Positions 25,783 through 35,136 of a stretch of DNA of 64,000 bases are shown here, one piece after another. The notes beneath the pieces were generated by a model that saw only the letters and a program-made list of their open reading frames with translations, had not been told where the DNA came from and made no database searches. The translations under genes and the position numbers were made by a program. Every line of letters starts with the position of its first letter. Position 1 is the stretch's first letter. Source of the stretch: Flavobacteriales bacterium (GTDB lineage: Bacteria; Bacteroidota; Bacteroidia; Flavobacteriales_F; PHOS-HE28); contig JADKCV010000006.1 of NCBI GenBank assembly GCA_016718655.1, forward strand, positions 62,001 through 126,000, given 5' to 3'.

Positions 25783-26445
25783 TCACAGTGCTTTCACGGT
25801 CAGGTTCAGGCTCACTTGCTCATTCAACAACAGTCCGCTCCGGAAGCGGCTGCTCACCTCCACCGAGTTGTCGTACTCGAAACGCCGGTTCACCGTGAGT
25901 TGCGTGCCCAGCTTAAGGCCGAGCCCGTCCAGCAGCTTCAGGAAGGCGGGCGAGGAATCCTTCACACCCACGATGTGCACCAGGGTGTCCTTCGCGACTT
26001 CGGAAAGGGGTTGGGCCCCGGCCATGTCCACCATGCGTCCCTCACGGTCGGGAATGGGGTCGCCGTGCGGATCGAACTTGGGGTGGTCCATGAACTTGTC
26101 CAACCGGTCATGCAGCTCATCAGAGTCGATGTGCTCCAACTGCTCGGCCAGGTCGTGCACCTCGTCCCAACGGTAGTTCAAGTGGTTCACCAGGAAGGTC
26201 TCCCACAGGCGGTGCTTCCGCACGATCAACGTCGCGACCTGGGTGCCGGTGTCCGTCAGTGACACGCCGTAATAGGGGCGATGATCCACCAGACCTTTCT
26301 CGTTCAGTCGCTTCACCATGTCCGTGACGGAGGAAGCCTTGGTCCTCAGATGCGCCGCAATGGCAGTCGTGCTGGCCCCCTTGCCGCTCTGTTCAGCCAG
26401 ACTGAAGATGGCCTTGAGGTAATTCTCCTCCGCGCTCGTTCTCAT
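25783..26445 (-). CDS. DtxR/MntR family metal-dependent transcriptional repressor
   Basis: 220 residues, three-domain type. The N-terminal winged helix reads AEENYLKAIFSLAEQSG, then TKASSVTDMVKRLNEKGLV. The dimerisation and metal domain has HRLWETFLVNHL, HDLAEQLEHIDSDELHDRL and DPHGDPIP. A C-terminal FeoA/SH3-like domain follows (VGVKDSSPAFLKLLDGLGL onward). With Fe or Mn bound it would repress uptake genes. It overlaps the ZIP gene and is divergent from a TonB receptor; a dyad operator lies between them. Confidence 0.93.
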   Translation of the reverse strand: MRTSAEENYLKAIFSLAEQSGKGASTTAIAAHLRTKASSVTDMVKRLNEKGLVDHRPYYGVSLTDTGTQVATLIVRKHRLWETFLVNHLNYRWDEVHDLAEQLEHIDSDELHDRLDKFMDHPKFDPHGDPIPDREGRMVDMAGAQPLSEVAKDTLVHIVGVKDSSPAFLKLLDGLGLKLGTQLTVNRRFEYDNSVEVSSRFRSGLLLNEQVSLNLTVKAL

Positions 26446-26485
26446 GGGCGTTCGCTGCGTTGATGCGGCGAAGGTAAGATTATTT

Positions 26486-26499
26486 TTAGACCAGTCTAA
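26486..26499. promoter_or_regulatory. Candidate DtxR-family operator
   Basis: TTAGAC CA GTCTAA is a perfect 6-2-6 inverted repeat in the 87-bp gap between the divergent repressor and receptor genes. It starts 23 bases upstream of the receptor's -7 box, so it covers the -33 region. Position and symmetry fit autoregulation plus control of the TonB receptor. Binding is inferred, not shown. Confidence 0.6.
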
Positions 26500-26508
26500 T
26501 TTATGATC

Positions 26509-26516
26509 TACATTTG
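26509..26516 (+). promoter_or_regulatory. -7 promoter box of the TonB receptor gene
   Basis: TACATTTG, a perfect TAnnTTTG match, ends 16 bases before the ATG at 26533 and lies ten bases downstream of the dyad operator. Confidence 0.6.
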
Positions 26517-26532
26517 TCGACCGTTCGAAGCC

Positions 26533-28785
26533 ATGAAGCCCATCAAGCTAACCCTCAGCATACTATGCCTCCTGTTGGGCGGTGATGCCTTGGCCGGCCC
26601 GGGTTCCATCCGCGGGACGGTTACCGGAGCCGGGGGAGCGCTGATCAGTGCCAATGTGGCATTGGAAGGGACCACGCTCGGGACCAGCACGGACCTTCAG
26701 GGGCGCTTCCTGATCAGCGCCGTGGAGCCCGGGACCTACATCCTCGGTGTCAGTTATCTCGGCCACCTTCCGCTGCGCCGAACGGTTCGGGTCGTGGCCG
26801 ACGAAGTGCTCGATCTGGGCACCCTGATCATGGAGCCTACGGCCAATGATCTGGGGGAGGTGGTGGTCACGGGCACCATGAAGGAGATGTCGCGGGCGGA
26901 CAGTCCGATACCCGTGGAAGTGATCACGCCTGCGCTCTTCCGCCGCAACCCGGAGCCCTCCCTGATCGGCTCGGTGGGCATGGTGAACGGCGTGCGGCCC
27001 CAGATCAATTGCAGCGTGTGCAACACGGGCGACATCCACATCAACGGGATGGAAGGCCCTTACACGATGGTGCTGATCGACGGCATGCCGATCGTGAGCG
27101 GGCTGAGCACCGTGTACGGCCTGAGCGGCATCCCCACCAGCCTCGTGGAACGTGTGGAGGTGGTGAAGGGGCCCGGCTCGGCGCTGTACGGGAGCGAGGC
27201 CATGGGCGGCATCATCAACGTCATCACCAAGGACCCTGCACTGGCTCCGCGTGTGTCGGTGGATGTGATGGGTTCCACCTGGGAGGAGTACAATGCCGAC
27301 CTGGGGGCCGCGGTCCGCCGCGGCAAGGTGAGCAACCTCACGGGGATCAACGTCTTCGCTTATGATGCACCGCGCGATGAGAACGGTGATGGCTTCACCG
27401 ACATGACCCTGCAGAAGCGGGTCTCCATCTTCAACAAGATCAGCTACCGCAGACCCGACCGCAAGGCCGCCAGTCTTGCTGCGCGTTATCTCCAGGAGGA
27501 CCGTTGGGGTGGGGAGATGGATTGGACACCGGCCTTCGCGGGCAGCGATCTCCGCTATGGTGAGACGATCGCCACGCAGCGTTGGGAGCTCATCGGGCAG
27601 TACCAGCTCCCCTTACCGGGCACCGTGATGGTGCAGTTCTCCATGAACGGCCACCACCAGGAAAGTTGGTACGGTACCACGCCCTTTCACGCGGTGCAGC
27701 AGGTGTTCTTCGGCCAGCTGTTCTGGAACCGGCGTTGGGGAGCTCGGCACGATGTGCTGGCCGGATTGGCGTATCGCTTCACGGCATACAACGACAACAC
27801 GCCCGCCACCTCCAGCGGCAACGAGCCCTACACCACCGACCGTCCGCAGCGCAAGCCGATGCCCGGGCTCTTCGTGCAGGATGAATGGTCGTTGACCGAT
27901 GTGCACAAGCTCCTGCTCGGTTATCGCCTGGACCATGATGTGGACCATGGCCTGGTGCTTGCTCCGCGCGTGGCTTACAAGTACGCGCCCAGTGGTCGCT
28001 GGACGGTCCGCGCCAGCTTCGGTACCGGCTACAGGGTAGTGAACCTCTTCACCGAGGACCACGCCGCGCTCACCGGCTCCAGAACAGTGGTGATCACCGA
28101 GGAACTGCGCCCTGAACGTTCCTGGAACGGCACCTTGAACGTGGTGCGCAAATGGGTGGGAGAGAAGCGTTTCTTCGGACTGGATGGCTCGGTGTTCCAC
28201 ACACGCTTCAGCAACCGGATCCTGCCGGACTACGACACCGACCCCGACCTCATCCGCTACGCGAACCTGGACGGTGAGGGCATCGCACAAGGCGTGAGCC
28301 TGAACGCCGAAGCCCGCGTGGGCAAGCCCCTGCGCATCATGGCGGGCGCGACGTACATGGATGTGCTCACCATCCAGGAGGGCGTGCGTGAACAGCAGCT
28401 GTTCGCACCCACCTGGTCAGGCACCTTCACGGCGGGGATCGACCTCACGCCCGGGACCAGCATGGACCTCACCGGCCAGTGGTATGGCCCGATGCGCCTG
28501 CCCATCCAGCCCAATGACTTCCGTCCCGCCTACTCCCCGTGGTATGCCTTGCTGAACGTGCAGATCAAGCACCGGATCAGCGAGCGGGTGGAATGTTACG
28601 GGGGCGTCAAGAACCTGCTGGACTTCGTGCCGGACGACCCGCTCATGCGCCCCTTCGACCCCTTCGACCGCGAAGCGAACGACCCTATTTCGAACCCCAA
28701 CGGATACAGCTTCGACACCAGCTACATGTATGCGCCCATGCAAGGTGTGCGCGGCTTTCTGGGGATCCGGTTCACGCTGATGTGA
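26533..28785 (+). CDS. TonB-dependent outer membrane receptor, metal-linked
   Basis: 750 residues from the ATG at 26533. Order of parts: signal peptide ending DALAG; a carboxypeptidase-regulatory-like beta-sandwich (GSIRGTVTGAGGALISANV); a plug domain with INCSVCNTGDIHINGMEGPY and VERVEVVKGPGSALYGSEAM; then a beta-barrel whose end is GFLGIRFTLM. It imports a ligand through the outer membrane with TonB energy. The CSVC pair in the plug could bind metal. Shared regulation with ZIP and DtxR points to a metal or metal chelate. No SusD partner is present, so a glycan substrate is unlikely. Confidence 0.93.
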   Translation: MKPIKLTLSILCLLLGGDALAGPGSIRGTVTGAGGALISANVALEGTTLGTSTDLQGRFLISAVEPGTYILGVSYLGHLPLRRTVRVVADEVLDLGTLIMEPTANDLGEVVVTGTMKEMSRADSPIPVEVITPALFRRNPEPSLIGSVGMVNGVRPQINCSVCNTGDIHINGMEGPYTMVLIDGMPIVSGLSTVYGLSGIPTSLVERVEVVKGPGSALYGSEAMGGIINVITKDPALAPRVSVDVMGSTWEEYNADLGAAVRRGKVSNLTGINVFAYDAPRDENGDGFTDMTLQKRVSIFNKISYRRPDRKAASLAARYLQEDRWGGEMDWTPAFAGSDLRYGETIATQRWELIGQYQLPLPGTVMVQFSMNGHHQESWYGTTPFHAVQQVFFGQLFWNRRWGARHDVLAGLAYRFTAYNDNTPATSSGNEPYTTDRPQRKPMPGLFVQDEWSLTDVHKLLLGYRLDHDVDHGLVLAPRVAYKYAPSGRWTVRASFGTGYRVVNLFTEDHAALTGSRTVVITEELRPERSWNGTLNVVRKWVGEKRFFGLDGSVFHTRFSNRILPDYDTDPDLIRYANLDGEGIAQGVSLNAEARVGKPLRIMAGATYMDVLTIQEGVREQQLFAPTWSGTFTAGIDLTPGTSMDLTGQWYGPMRLPIQPNDFRPAYSPWYALLNVQIKHRISERVECYGGVKNLLDFVPDDPLMRPFDPFDREANDPISNPNGYSFDTSYMYAPMQGVRGFLGIRFTLM

Positions 28786-28873
28786 GACAAGGAACAGGGC
28801 GCGCGACACGGTGCCACGCGGTCAGGATGGGTCCATGGAGGTGCTGTGCCTGTGCTGTCTAGCTTTGCCGCAT

Positions 28874-29925
28874 ATGTACACCGTCATCCGCCCGCTGTTG
28901 TTCCGCCTGTCCCCGGAGCGGGCGCATCACCTCACCTTCAGCCTGCTTGAACTGGCGTCCAAGGTCCCCGGTCTGCTGGCCTTGGTAGGCGGGGAACGCC
29001 CACCGGCCAAGGCATCGATCACGGTCATGGGATTGCGCTTCCCGTCGCCCGTGGGCCTCGCCGCCGGCATGGACAAGGATGCGAAACATGTCAACGCCCT
29101 GTCGGCCCTGGGCTTCGGCTTCATCGAGGTCGGCACGCTCACGCCCTTGCCCCAGCCGGGCAATGAAGCACCCCGACTGTTCCGACTGCCTGCCGATCGT
29201 GCGCTCATCAACCGCATGGGGTTCAACAACGGCGGGGTGGTGGAGGCCGTGGAACGCCTGCGCAAGCGGACCCCGGGCGTTATCGTCGGAGGGAACATCG
29301 GCAAGAACAAGGTGACGCCGAACGAAGCAGCGGTGGACGATTACGTGAAGTGCTTCGAGGCCCTTTACCCCGTGGTCGACTATTTCGTGGTGAACGTGAG
29401 CAGTCCGAACACCCCCGGTCTGCGCGCGCTGCAGGAGAAGGGACCACTTCTTGAAATTCTGGGAAGGTTGAAGGTACTGGGGGATCAGAAGATCAGCGGA
29501 TCAGAAGATCGGAAAATGAGATCGAGACCGATCCTCCTGAAGATCGCGCCCGACCTGACGGACGCCCAGCTGGACGATGTCTGTTCGGTGGTGAAGGAGA
29601 GCGGCATTGCCGGGTCATCGCCACCAACACCACCATCTCGCGCGAAGCATTGACCACACCCAAAGCCGAAGTGGAGGCCATGGGCATGGGCGGCGTGAGC
29701 GGTGCACCGGTGCGTGCACGGAGCACCGAGGTGGTCCGTTACCTGCGTGAACGCCTTCCCCGTCCGCTCGTGATCATCGGCGTAGGCGGCATCGACAGTG
29801 CTGAAGCTGCCCTGGAGAAACTGGATGCCGGCGCCGACCTGGTGCAGGTTTACACCGGGTTGATCTATGAAGGACCCGCGCTGGTCAAGCGGATCAATCG
29901 GGCATTCGCTGGGCGTGATCATTAA
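28874..29925 (+). CDS. pyrD: Dihydroorotate dehydrogenase (quinone), frameshifted
   Basis: The class 2 enzyme oxidises dihydroorotate to orotate at the inner membrane in pyrimidine synthesis. Visible are the N-terminal membrane-binding helices (YTVIRPLLFRLSPERAHH), GLAAGMDKDA, FIEVGTLTPLPQPGN, the catalytic-serine block NVSSPNTPGLR and ILLKIAPDLTD. After KESGIAG the frame is lost. Adding one G to the GGG at 29612-29614 gives VIATNTTISREALTT and continues through GVGGIDSAEAALEKL to the stop at 29925. A base-call error is the likely cause. A short insertion with a direct repeat lies before ILLKIAPD. Confidence 0.92.
29482..29510 (+). repeat. 13-bp direct repeat inserted in pyrD
   Basis: GGATCAGAAGATC occurs at 29482-29494 and again at 29498-29510, separated by AGC. 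It encodes the hydrophilic stretch DQKISGSEDRK between two conserved blocks of PyrD, a spot where other PyrD proteins have a short loop. Confidence 0.6.
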
Positions 29926-29975
29926 GAGTGTATAACCACGCATTCCCTGCTTTTCACACATCATCCGAGGTTGAC

Positions 29976-30836
29976 ATGCCCGACGTAAAATTCATCGAGT
30001 GCCCGCGCGACGCGATGCAGGGCATCGGACCGTTCATCCCCACGGAGGTGAAGGTGAAGTACCTCAACGAACTGCTGAAGGTGGGTTTCGACACCATCGA
30101 CATCGGGAGCTTCGTCAGTGCCAAGGCCATTCCGCAATTGGCGGACACCGCTGAAGTGCTTGCCCGTATCGATCGCCATGGTTCCAAGAGCAAATTGCTG
30201 GTCATCGTCGCCAATGAACGCGGTGCGGAAGAAGCGGTGAAGCAAACAAGTGTCACCTACCTCGGTTATCCCTTCAGCATCAGCGAGACCTTCCAGCAGC
30301 GGAACACCAACACCGGCATCGAAGGTTCGTGGGAGCGCACTGCACGGATCGCGGAACTGGCCCGCGCGAACGGCAAGGAACTGGTGGTGTACATCAGCAT
30401 GGCCTTCGGCAACCCTTACGGCGATGCGTGGAGCCCCGAGGTGGCCCTGCACTGGGTGGACCGTCTGGTGAAGGAGCTGGGTGTGGGCATCATAGCGCTC
30501 AGCGACACGGTGGGTGTGGCCCAACCTGCGGACATCACGGCCATGTTCTCTGCCCTGATCCCAGCGCTACCGCACGTTGAATTCGGTGCCCACTTGCACT
30601 GCACGGAAGAGAACTGGAAGGCCAAGACACAAGCCGCATGGGATGGCGGCTGTCGCCGATTCGATGGCGCGATCAAAGGTTACGGTGGCTGTCCGATGGC
30701 CGAGGATGAACTGGTAGGGAATCTACGCTCTGAGCTCTTCCTGCACGATCTGGAAACAAGGGGGATCAGCACGGGACTTGATCTGGAGCAGCTGGACCGA
30801 TGTGTGGGAATGGCCGGGAACGTGTTTCCGGGATGA
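29976..30836 (+). CDS. Hydroxymethylglutaryl-CoA lyase-like TIM-barrel enzyme
   Basis: 286 residues from the ATG at 29976. The N-terminal motif ECPRDAMQGIGPFIPTEVK corresponds to the E-x-PRDGLQ block of HMG-CoA lyase. FDTIDIGSFVS, IALSDTVGVAQP and GAHLHCTEENW supply further substrate and metal residues, and the signature loop is GYGGCPMAEDELVGN. The enzyme would split HMG-CoA into acetyl-CoA and acetoacetate, the last step of leucine breakdown. No other leucine-pathway gene is nearby. Confidence 0.87.
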   Translation: MPDVKFIECPRDAMQGIGPFIPTEVKVKYLNELLKVGFDTIDIGSFVSAKAIPQLADTAEVLARIDRHGSKSKLLVIVANERGAEEAVKQTSVTYLGYPFSISETFQQRNTNTGIEGSWERTARIAELARANGKELVVYISMAFGNPYGDAWSPEVALHWVDRLVKELGVGIIALSDTVGVAQPADITAMFSALIPALPHVEFGAHLHCTEENWKAKTQAAWDGGCRRFDGAIKGYGGCPMAEDELVGNLRSELFLHDLETRGISTGLDLEQLDRCVGMAGNVFPG

Positions 30837-30840
30837 CGTG

Positions 30841-32322
30841 ATGGGAGCAAGTCGTACGACCCAGCAGACCTGCCCCCAAGGGCTACGGGCGAAGGGATCG
30901 GCAACGCCCTTAGCCCTGCTGGCGTTACTGGGCATCCTTCACGCCCTGGTAGCCTTCCCCAACCACGCACTGTTGCGGACCTACGCCCTTGATCTTGGCC
31001 TCTACACCCATTCACTGTGGCATTACGCGCACGGGATCATGCACGATAGCTCCCTGTTCCTGGAAGCGCCGGCCCCCATGCTCGCAGACCATTTCGACCT
31101 CTACCTCATACTGTTCTCGCCCCTCGTATACATCACTGGAACATGGACCTTGGTCATCGTGCAATGGCTTTCCTTGTTGGTGGGTGCGTGGGGTGTCTAC
31201 AAGGTGTTACGGGAGGTGGGACTTCCGCAAGGCCGGGCGATGAATGGGATGGTCATCCTGCTCCTGTTCTTCGGGGTGTTCGGTGCCAGCGCCTACGACT
31301 ACCACTCCAGTGTGGTCGCCGCCATGATGCTGCCATGGTTCATCCTCTACACCATCAGGAATGCGCCGTGGCGCGCGGCCTTGGTCTTCTTGTTCATGGT
31401 GATGGGAAAGGAGAACATGGGCTTCTGGTTGGGTCCGCTGTCCTTGCTACTGGCGGGCAGCGCCATGGTTCCGCTGACCATGCGCCGGACCTTGATGATC
31501 CTGGGATCCACCGGGGTGGTTTGGTCAGCCGTGACCGTGGCCTGGCTGATGCCCTGGCTGGCTGGAGCCGGCACTTATGCGCACTTCGATTATAGCCTGC
31601 TCGGTCCTGGTCCACTTGATGCCTTCACCGCCTTGTGGAAGAAGCCTCTCAGCTTGTTGAGCGCTTTGTTCTTGGATCATATGGAGGTGGTGGACGGCAG
31701 CGCCATCAAACTTGAATTTTGGGTCCTCATGATCCTTTCGGGTGGCTGGGCGCTGATCGTGCGACCTCGGTGGGGCCTTATGGCGCTGCCTTTGGTAGCC
31801 CAGAAGATGTGGAACGACGATCCCGTGAAATGGTCCGTGATCGCACAGTACAGCGTGGAGTTCGCGCCACTGATCGCCATCACTATGCCGTTGGTACTCC
31901 ATGATGTCCCGCTCCAACGCAAGTGGACGATCGCCCTTGCGGTGCTGGTCCTTGTCGGGTGTACGATCCGCTTCATGGACCACACCGTTGCCTACCAGGA
32001 TCGCTCACGTATCCGCATCTACCAGGCACAACACTACACCAAGCCGTATGACCATCGGCGTGTATTGGCCTTGATGGACGCACTGCCCGCCCATGCATCC
32101 ATCAGCGCACAATCACCCGCAGTGCCGCATCTCGCATTGCGCGATACGCTCTATCAATTTCCGCTCGTGCGCAACGCGCGGTACATTACGTTGCTGCCGT
32201 TGGAGAGCCCTTATCCACTGAGCAGGTCGGACTATGACGATAGGCTGAGGGAACTTCACGGTTCACCGGAATGGGAAGCCATCGTGAACAGCGAGGAAGT
32301 CGTGCTGTTCAAACGCAGGTAG
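30841..32322 (+). CDS. DUF2079 multi-pass membrane protein
   Basis: 493 residues from the ATG at 30841 (GTG 30838 is possible). About ten hydrophobic helices are visible. The first periplasmic loop has TYALDLGLYTHSLWHYAHG, and then ADHFDLYLILFSPLVYI, the DUF2079 pattern. These proteins resemble GT-C glycosyltransferases, but their function is not established. A soluble C-terminal part (VLALMDALPAHASISAQS onward) follows. The gene starts a few bases after the lyase stop. Confidence 0.82.
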   Translation: MGASRTTQQTCPQGLRAKGSATPLALLALLGILHALVAFPNHALLRTYALDLGLYTHSLWHYAHGIMHDSSLFLEAPAPMLADHFDLYLILFSPLVYITGTWTLVIVQWLSLLVGAWGVYKVLREVGLPQGRAMNGMVILLLFFGVFGASAYDYHSSVVAAMMLPWFILYTIRNAPWRAALVFLFMVMGKENMGFWLGPLSLLLAGSAMVPLTMRRTLMILGSTGVVWSAVTVAWLMPWLAGAGTYAHFDYSLLGPGPLDAFTALWKKPLSLLSALFLDHMEVVDGSAIKLEFWVLMILSGGWALIVRPRWGLMALPLVAQKMWNDDPVKWSVIAQYSVEFAPLIAITMPLVLHDVPLQRKWTIALAVLVLVGCTIRFMDHTVAYQDRSRIRIYQAQHYTKPYDHRRVLALMDALPAHASISAQSPAVPHLALRDTLYQFPLVRNARYITLLPLESPYPLSRSDYDDRLRELHGSPEWEAIVNSEEVVLFKRR

Positions 32323-32341
32323 TGCACTGCGACCCTACCGA

Positions 32342-33598
32342 TCAGGCTGTCCTGTTCAGCTCCAGAACGGTGATCTCCGGCGGCATTCCTACGCGACCCG
32401 GGAAGCCGATGAAGCCGAAACCGCGGTTCACGTAGAGCTGTTGTCCGCCTTCGGCATAGAGCCCCGCCCAGTGTTTGTAGACCCATTGGGCCGGGCTGTA
32501 CGTGGTGTTGCCGAGCTTCACCCCGAGTTGCGCACCATGCGTGTGACCGCTCAGTGTGAGGTCGATGCCGGTGCCCTGCACCTGATGTTCCCAATGCGTC
32601 GGATCATGGCTCAACAGGATGCGGTAAGGCATGGCCTCGGTGCCCCGGATGGTCTTGGCGAGGTCGCCGTACTGCTGGAAGCGATGCCCCCAGTTCTGCA
32701 CACCCAACAGACCGATCCGCTCACCGCCCACCTCAATGGTCACGTGTTCATCCAGCAGAAGACGGAAACCCATCTCCGCATGGATGGCCTTCAATCGTTC
32801 CAGGTTGGCGGCTTTGGCGGTGGGGCTTTCCCACTTCGGATAGTCGCTGTAGTCGTGGTTGCCGAGAATGGAGAACTTACCCAGGCGTGCCTCAAGGCCT
32901 TTCAGCACATCGATGAAGGGTTCCGCCTCTTCCGCGTAGTCATTCACAAGGTCACCGGTGAACACGATCAGATCGGGCCTTTCGGCGTTGATCAGGTCGA
33001 TACCGTTCTGCACCAGCGCCGGGTCGCCACCGTAGCTGCCGAGGTGCATGTCGCTGATCTGGATCACGGTGAGCCCGTGGAAGGCTGGTGGCAGCCCCGC
33101 GGAACGCACCGGCACACGCGAGACGTTGAAGCGGCTCCGGCCCTTGGTCACGCCATACAATACGCCGGTGAAGGGGATCGCGGCCACGATCAGTCCTAGT
33201 TGGCTCAGGAAACGCACACGGTCGATGCCTTCTCCGGGCATGTCCACCGGACCTGGCAACAACTTGTTCCACCCGAGTCGCGCCACGTGCAGGAGGTCGT
33301 CGAGGCCATGGAACACCACCATCACCACTTTGGGGAGGAAGAACAGCAGGAACAGGGCGACCAGCGAGAACGCATAGCTGTGGTCGCGTCGTACCTTGGG
33401 ATCCTGCATGCTGAACACCGACCAGATCATCAAGCCGATGATGCCGATGGAAATGATCCAATACAGGAAGCGCACGATGCGCCGCAGCGTGAGCGAATGG
33501 TTCGCGAGCGCGGTGTTCAGGCCTTTGTATGCGTACAGGTCGATGAGGACCAACAGCACCAGGAAGATGCTGAAGTTGCGAAGCGCGGCGGGGGACAT
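32342..33598 (-). CDS. Membrane-anchored metallophosphoesterase (YkuE/YaeI-like)
   Basis: 418 residues from the Met at 33598. The N-terminal 150 residues hold four hydrophobic helices. The calcineurin-like core then shows all metal-binding motifs: ISDMHLGSYGG, FTGDLVNDY, LGNHDYSDY, LLSHDPTHWE and LSGHTHGAQLG. Family members cleave phosphodiesters, for some UDP-diacylglucosamine or other lipid-linked substrates. The active site probably faces the periplasm. The substrate is not known. The promoter box lies five bases from the ATG. Confidence 0.9.
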   Translation of the reverse strand: MSPAALRNFSIFLVLLVLIDLYAYKGLNTALANHSLTLRRIVRFLYWIISIGIIGLMIWSVFSMQDPKVRRDHSYAFSLVALFLLFFLPKVVMVVFHGLDDLLHVARLGWNKLLPGPVDMPGEGIDRVRFLSQLGLIVAAIPFTGVLYGVTKGRSRFNVSRVPVRSAGLPPAFHGLTVIQISDMHLGSYGGDPALVQNGIDLINAERPDLIVFTGDLVNDYAEEAEPFIDVLKGLEARLGKFSILGNHDYSDYPKWESPTAKAANLERLKAIHAEMGFRLLLDEHVTIEVGGERIGLLGVQNWGHRFQQYGDLAKTIRGTEAMPYRILLSHDPTHWEHQVQGTGIDLTLSGHTHGAQLGVKLGNTTYSPAQWVYKHWAGLYAEGGQQLYVNRGFGFIGFPGRVGMPPEITVLELNRTA

Positions 33599-33603
33599 GG
33601 GGA

Positions 33604-33611
33604 TAAAGGTA
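33604..33611 (-). promoter_or_regulatory. Possible -7 box of the metallophosphoesterase gene
   Basis: TACCTTTA on the minus strand matches TAnnTTTG at all but the last base and ends five bases before the ATG. Confidence 0.35.
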
Positions 33612-33632
33612 CCAGATGGGGCCAGGTCGATA

Positions 33633-35083
33633 GTGACTGGACACTGGGTATTAGCGATCAATATGGCCGCATTGTTCACGATCGCCTCGCTCGCACAGGG
33701 TCAATCCACATGGATCGCACCTATGGAGGATACGGAAGTGACCAGGGTAGGGCGGTTTCAGCCACTCCCGATGGTGGCTACATTATTGCCGGATCAACTG
33801 GCAGTTTCGGAGTAGGCGGGGACATGTACATACTCAAGTTGGATATTGACGGAGAACCAGAATGGTCTCGAAATATCGGTAGTGGCACAGTTGAGAAAGC
33901 CTATGACGTGGTTGTTGTCAACGATGGGTACTACCTTGTTGGCACCGCATCCAGTAGTGATGGACGGGGCTACGAAGGTGTATTGGTGAACCTGGACTTT
34001 TCGGGGCTGACGAGATGGATGAGAACGTATGGAACAGATGATTGGGATTTCATTCATTCGATAGCTGTGACTGACGACCATCTCTTCTTGGCCGGAAAGA
34101 CCTATGGAGGAGTTCATGGAGGCGCGGATGGCTGGGTTTTGTGCACTGATCTGGAAGGTGATATCGAATGGGACCTGTCAATAGGAGGTGTGGACGATGA
34201 CGAATTCAACGAGGTGCTTTCAACCCCGGATGGCGGCTTCGTTGCAGTTGGATCAAAAAGTGTTCAGGGCGATTCAACAGATGTTTGGCTGGTCAAAGGA
34301 CTGGCGAATGGAACGATCGAATGGGAGCGGAGCACAGGAACAGATGGGAACGATTCGGGAGAGTCTGTCATAAGAGGATCGAATGGTCAATTCATAGTAG
34401 TGGGATCGTCCAATGGGTATAGTGCGTTCCAAGAATTCTATATTCTATCCTTCGCAGTGGATGGTGGCATTCTCTGGTCCAATCATATTGGTCAGATCTC
34501 TGACTGGGAGGGGTATGATATTCGGGAGCGTTCCGATGGTGGTCTGATCATGGTAGGCTATACTACTTCTTTCGGTTTGGGTGGTAAGGATGTATATGTA
34601 CTCAGGACCGACGCATCGGGGATCTTCGAATTCGGATCCACCTATGGCGGCTCCGGAGATGAAGTGGCTTTCGAATTGGATAGCACCCTTGACGGCGGAT
34701 TCGTCATTGTTGGAAGTACCACAACATTCGGCCCCGGGCCGGAGGCGGTCTATGTCATTCGAACCGACGGACAAGGACAAACTGAATCGACTGATGTATC
34801 GAGTTTCTTCGACCCGATCAGCGTTGACGAGTTGGAAGATCGTGAGCCGATCAGTGTACATCCGAATCCGATCCGTGAAGGCGGGGCATTCTCTTTGCAG
34901 GGCCTTGGAGTAGGTAGCCACACCTACTTGATCAAAGACTCGGCAGGCAGGGAACTCGTCCGATCAAGTCCGATAGACATGTTTGACAACACGGTTCTGG
35001 CGAGATTTGAACCTGGTATTTACATCATGATACTCAGTGAGCCCAAGGGTCGATCCAGAATGCTGAAATTCCTAGTGATATGA
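33633..35083 (+). CDS. T9SS-secreted repeat (beta-propeller-like) protein, frameshifted near the N-terminus
   Basis: A signal peptide (GTG 33633 or ATG 33663: MAALFTIASLAQGQS) lies in one frame. The body starts at DRTYGGYGSDQGRAVS in the next. Adding one G at 33712-33713 joins them. About eight repeats of roughly 48 residues follow the pattern DGGYIIAGSTGSFG-x-DMYILKLD-G-W, as in Bacteroidota secreted beta-propellers. The end (SVHPNPIREGG, then MLKFLVI) is a T9SS type A sorting domain, so the protein would be exported across the outer membrane. The gene is more AT-rich than its surroundings. Confidence 0.8.
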
Positions 35084-35136
35084 ACGAACCGGATGCTTGT
35101 GTATGACAAAATGAGCCGGGAGCAACTGCGCCATCC

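Noticed and set aside
33200..33632. N-terminal extension of the T9SS repeat protein frame
   Set aside because: The extension overlaps the divergent metallophosphoesterase gene and has no signal peptide. A signal peptide is found in the neighbouring frame right before the repeats.
33722..34800. Repeats in the beta-propeller gene as a DNA repeat element
   Set aside because: The repeats are conserved at protein level (DGGYIIAGST pattern) and diverged in DNA, so they are structural protein repeats.
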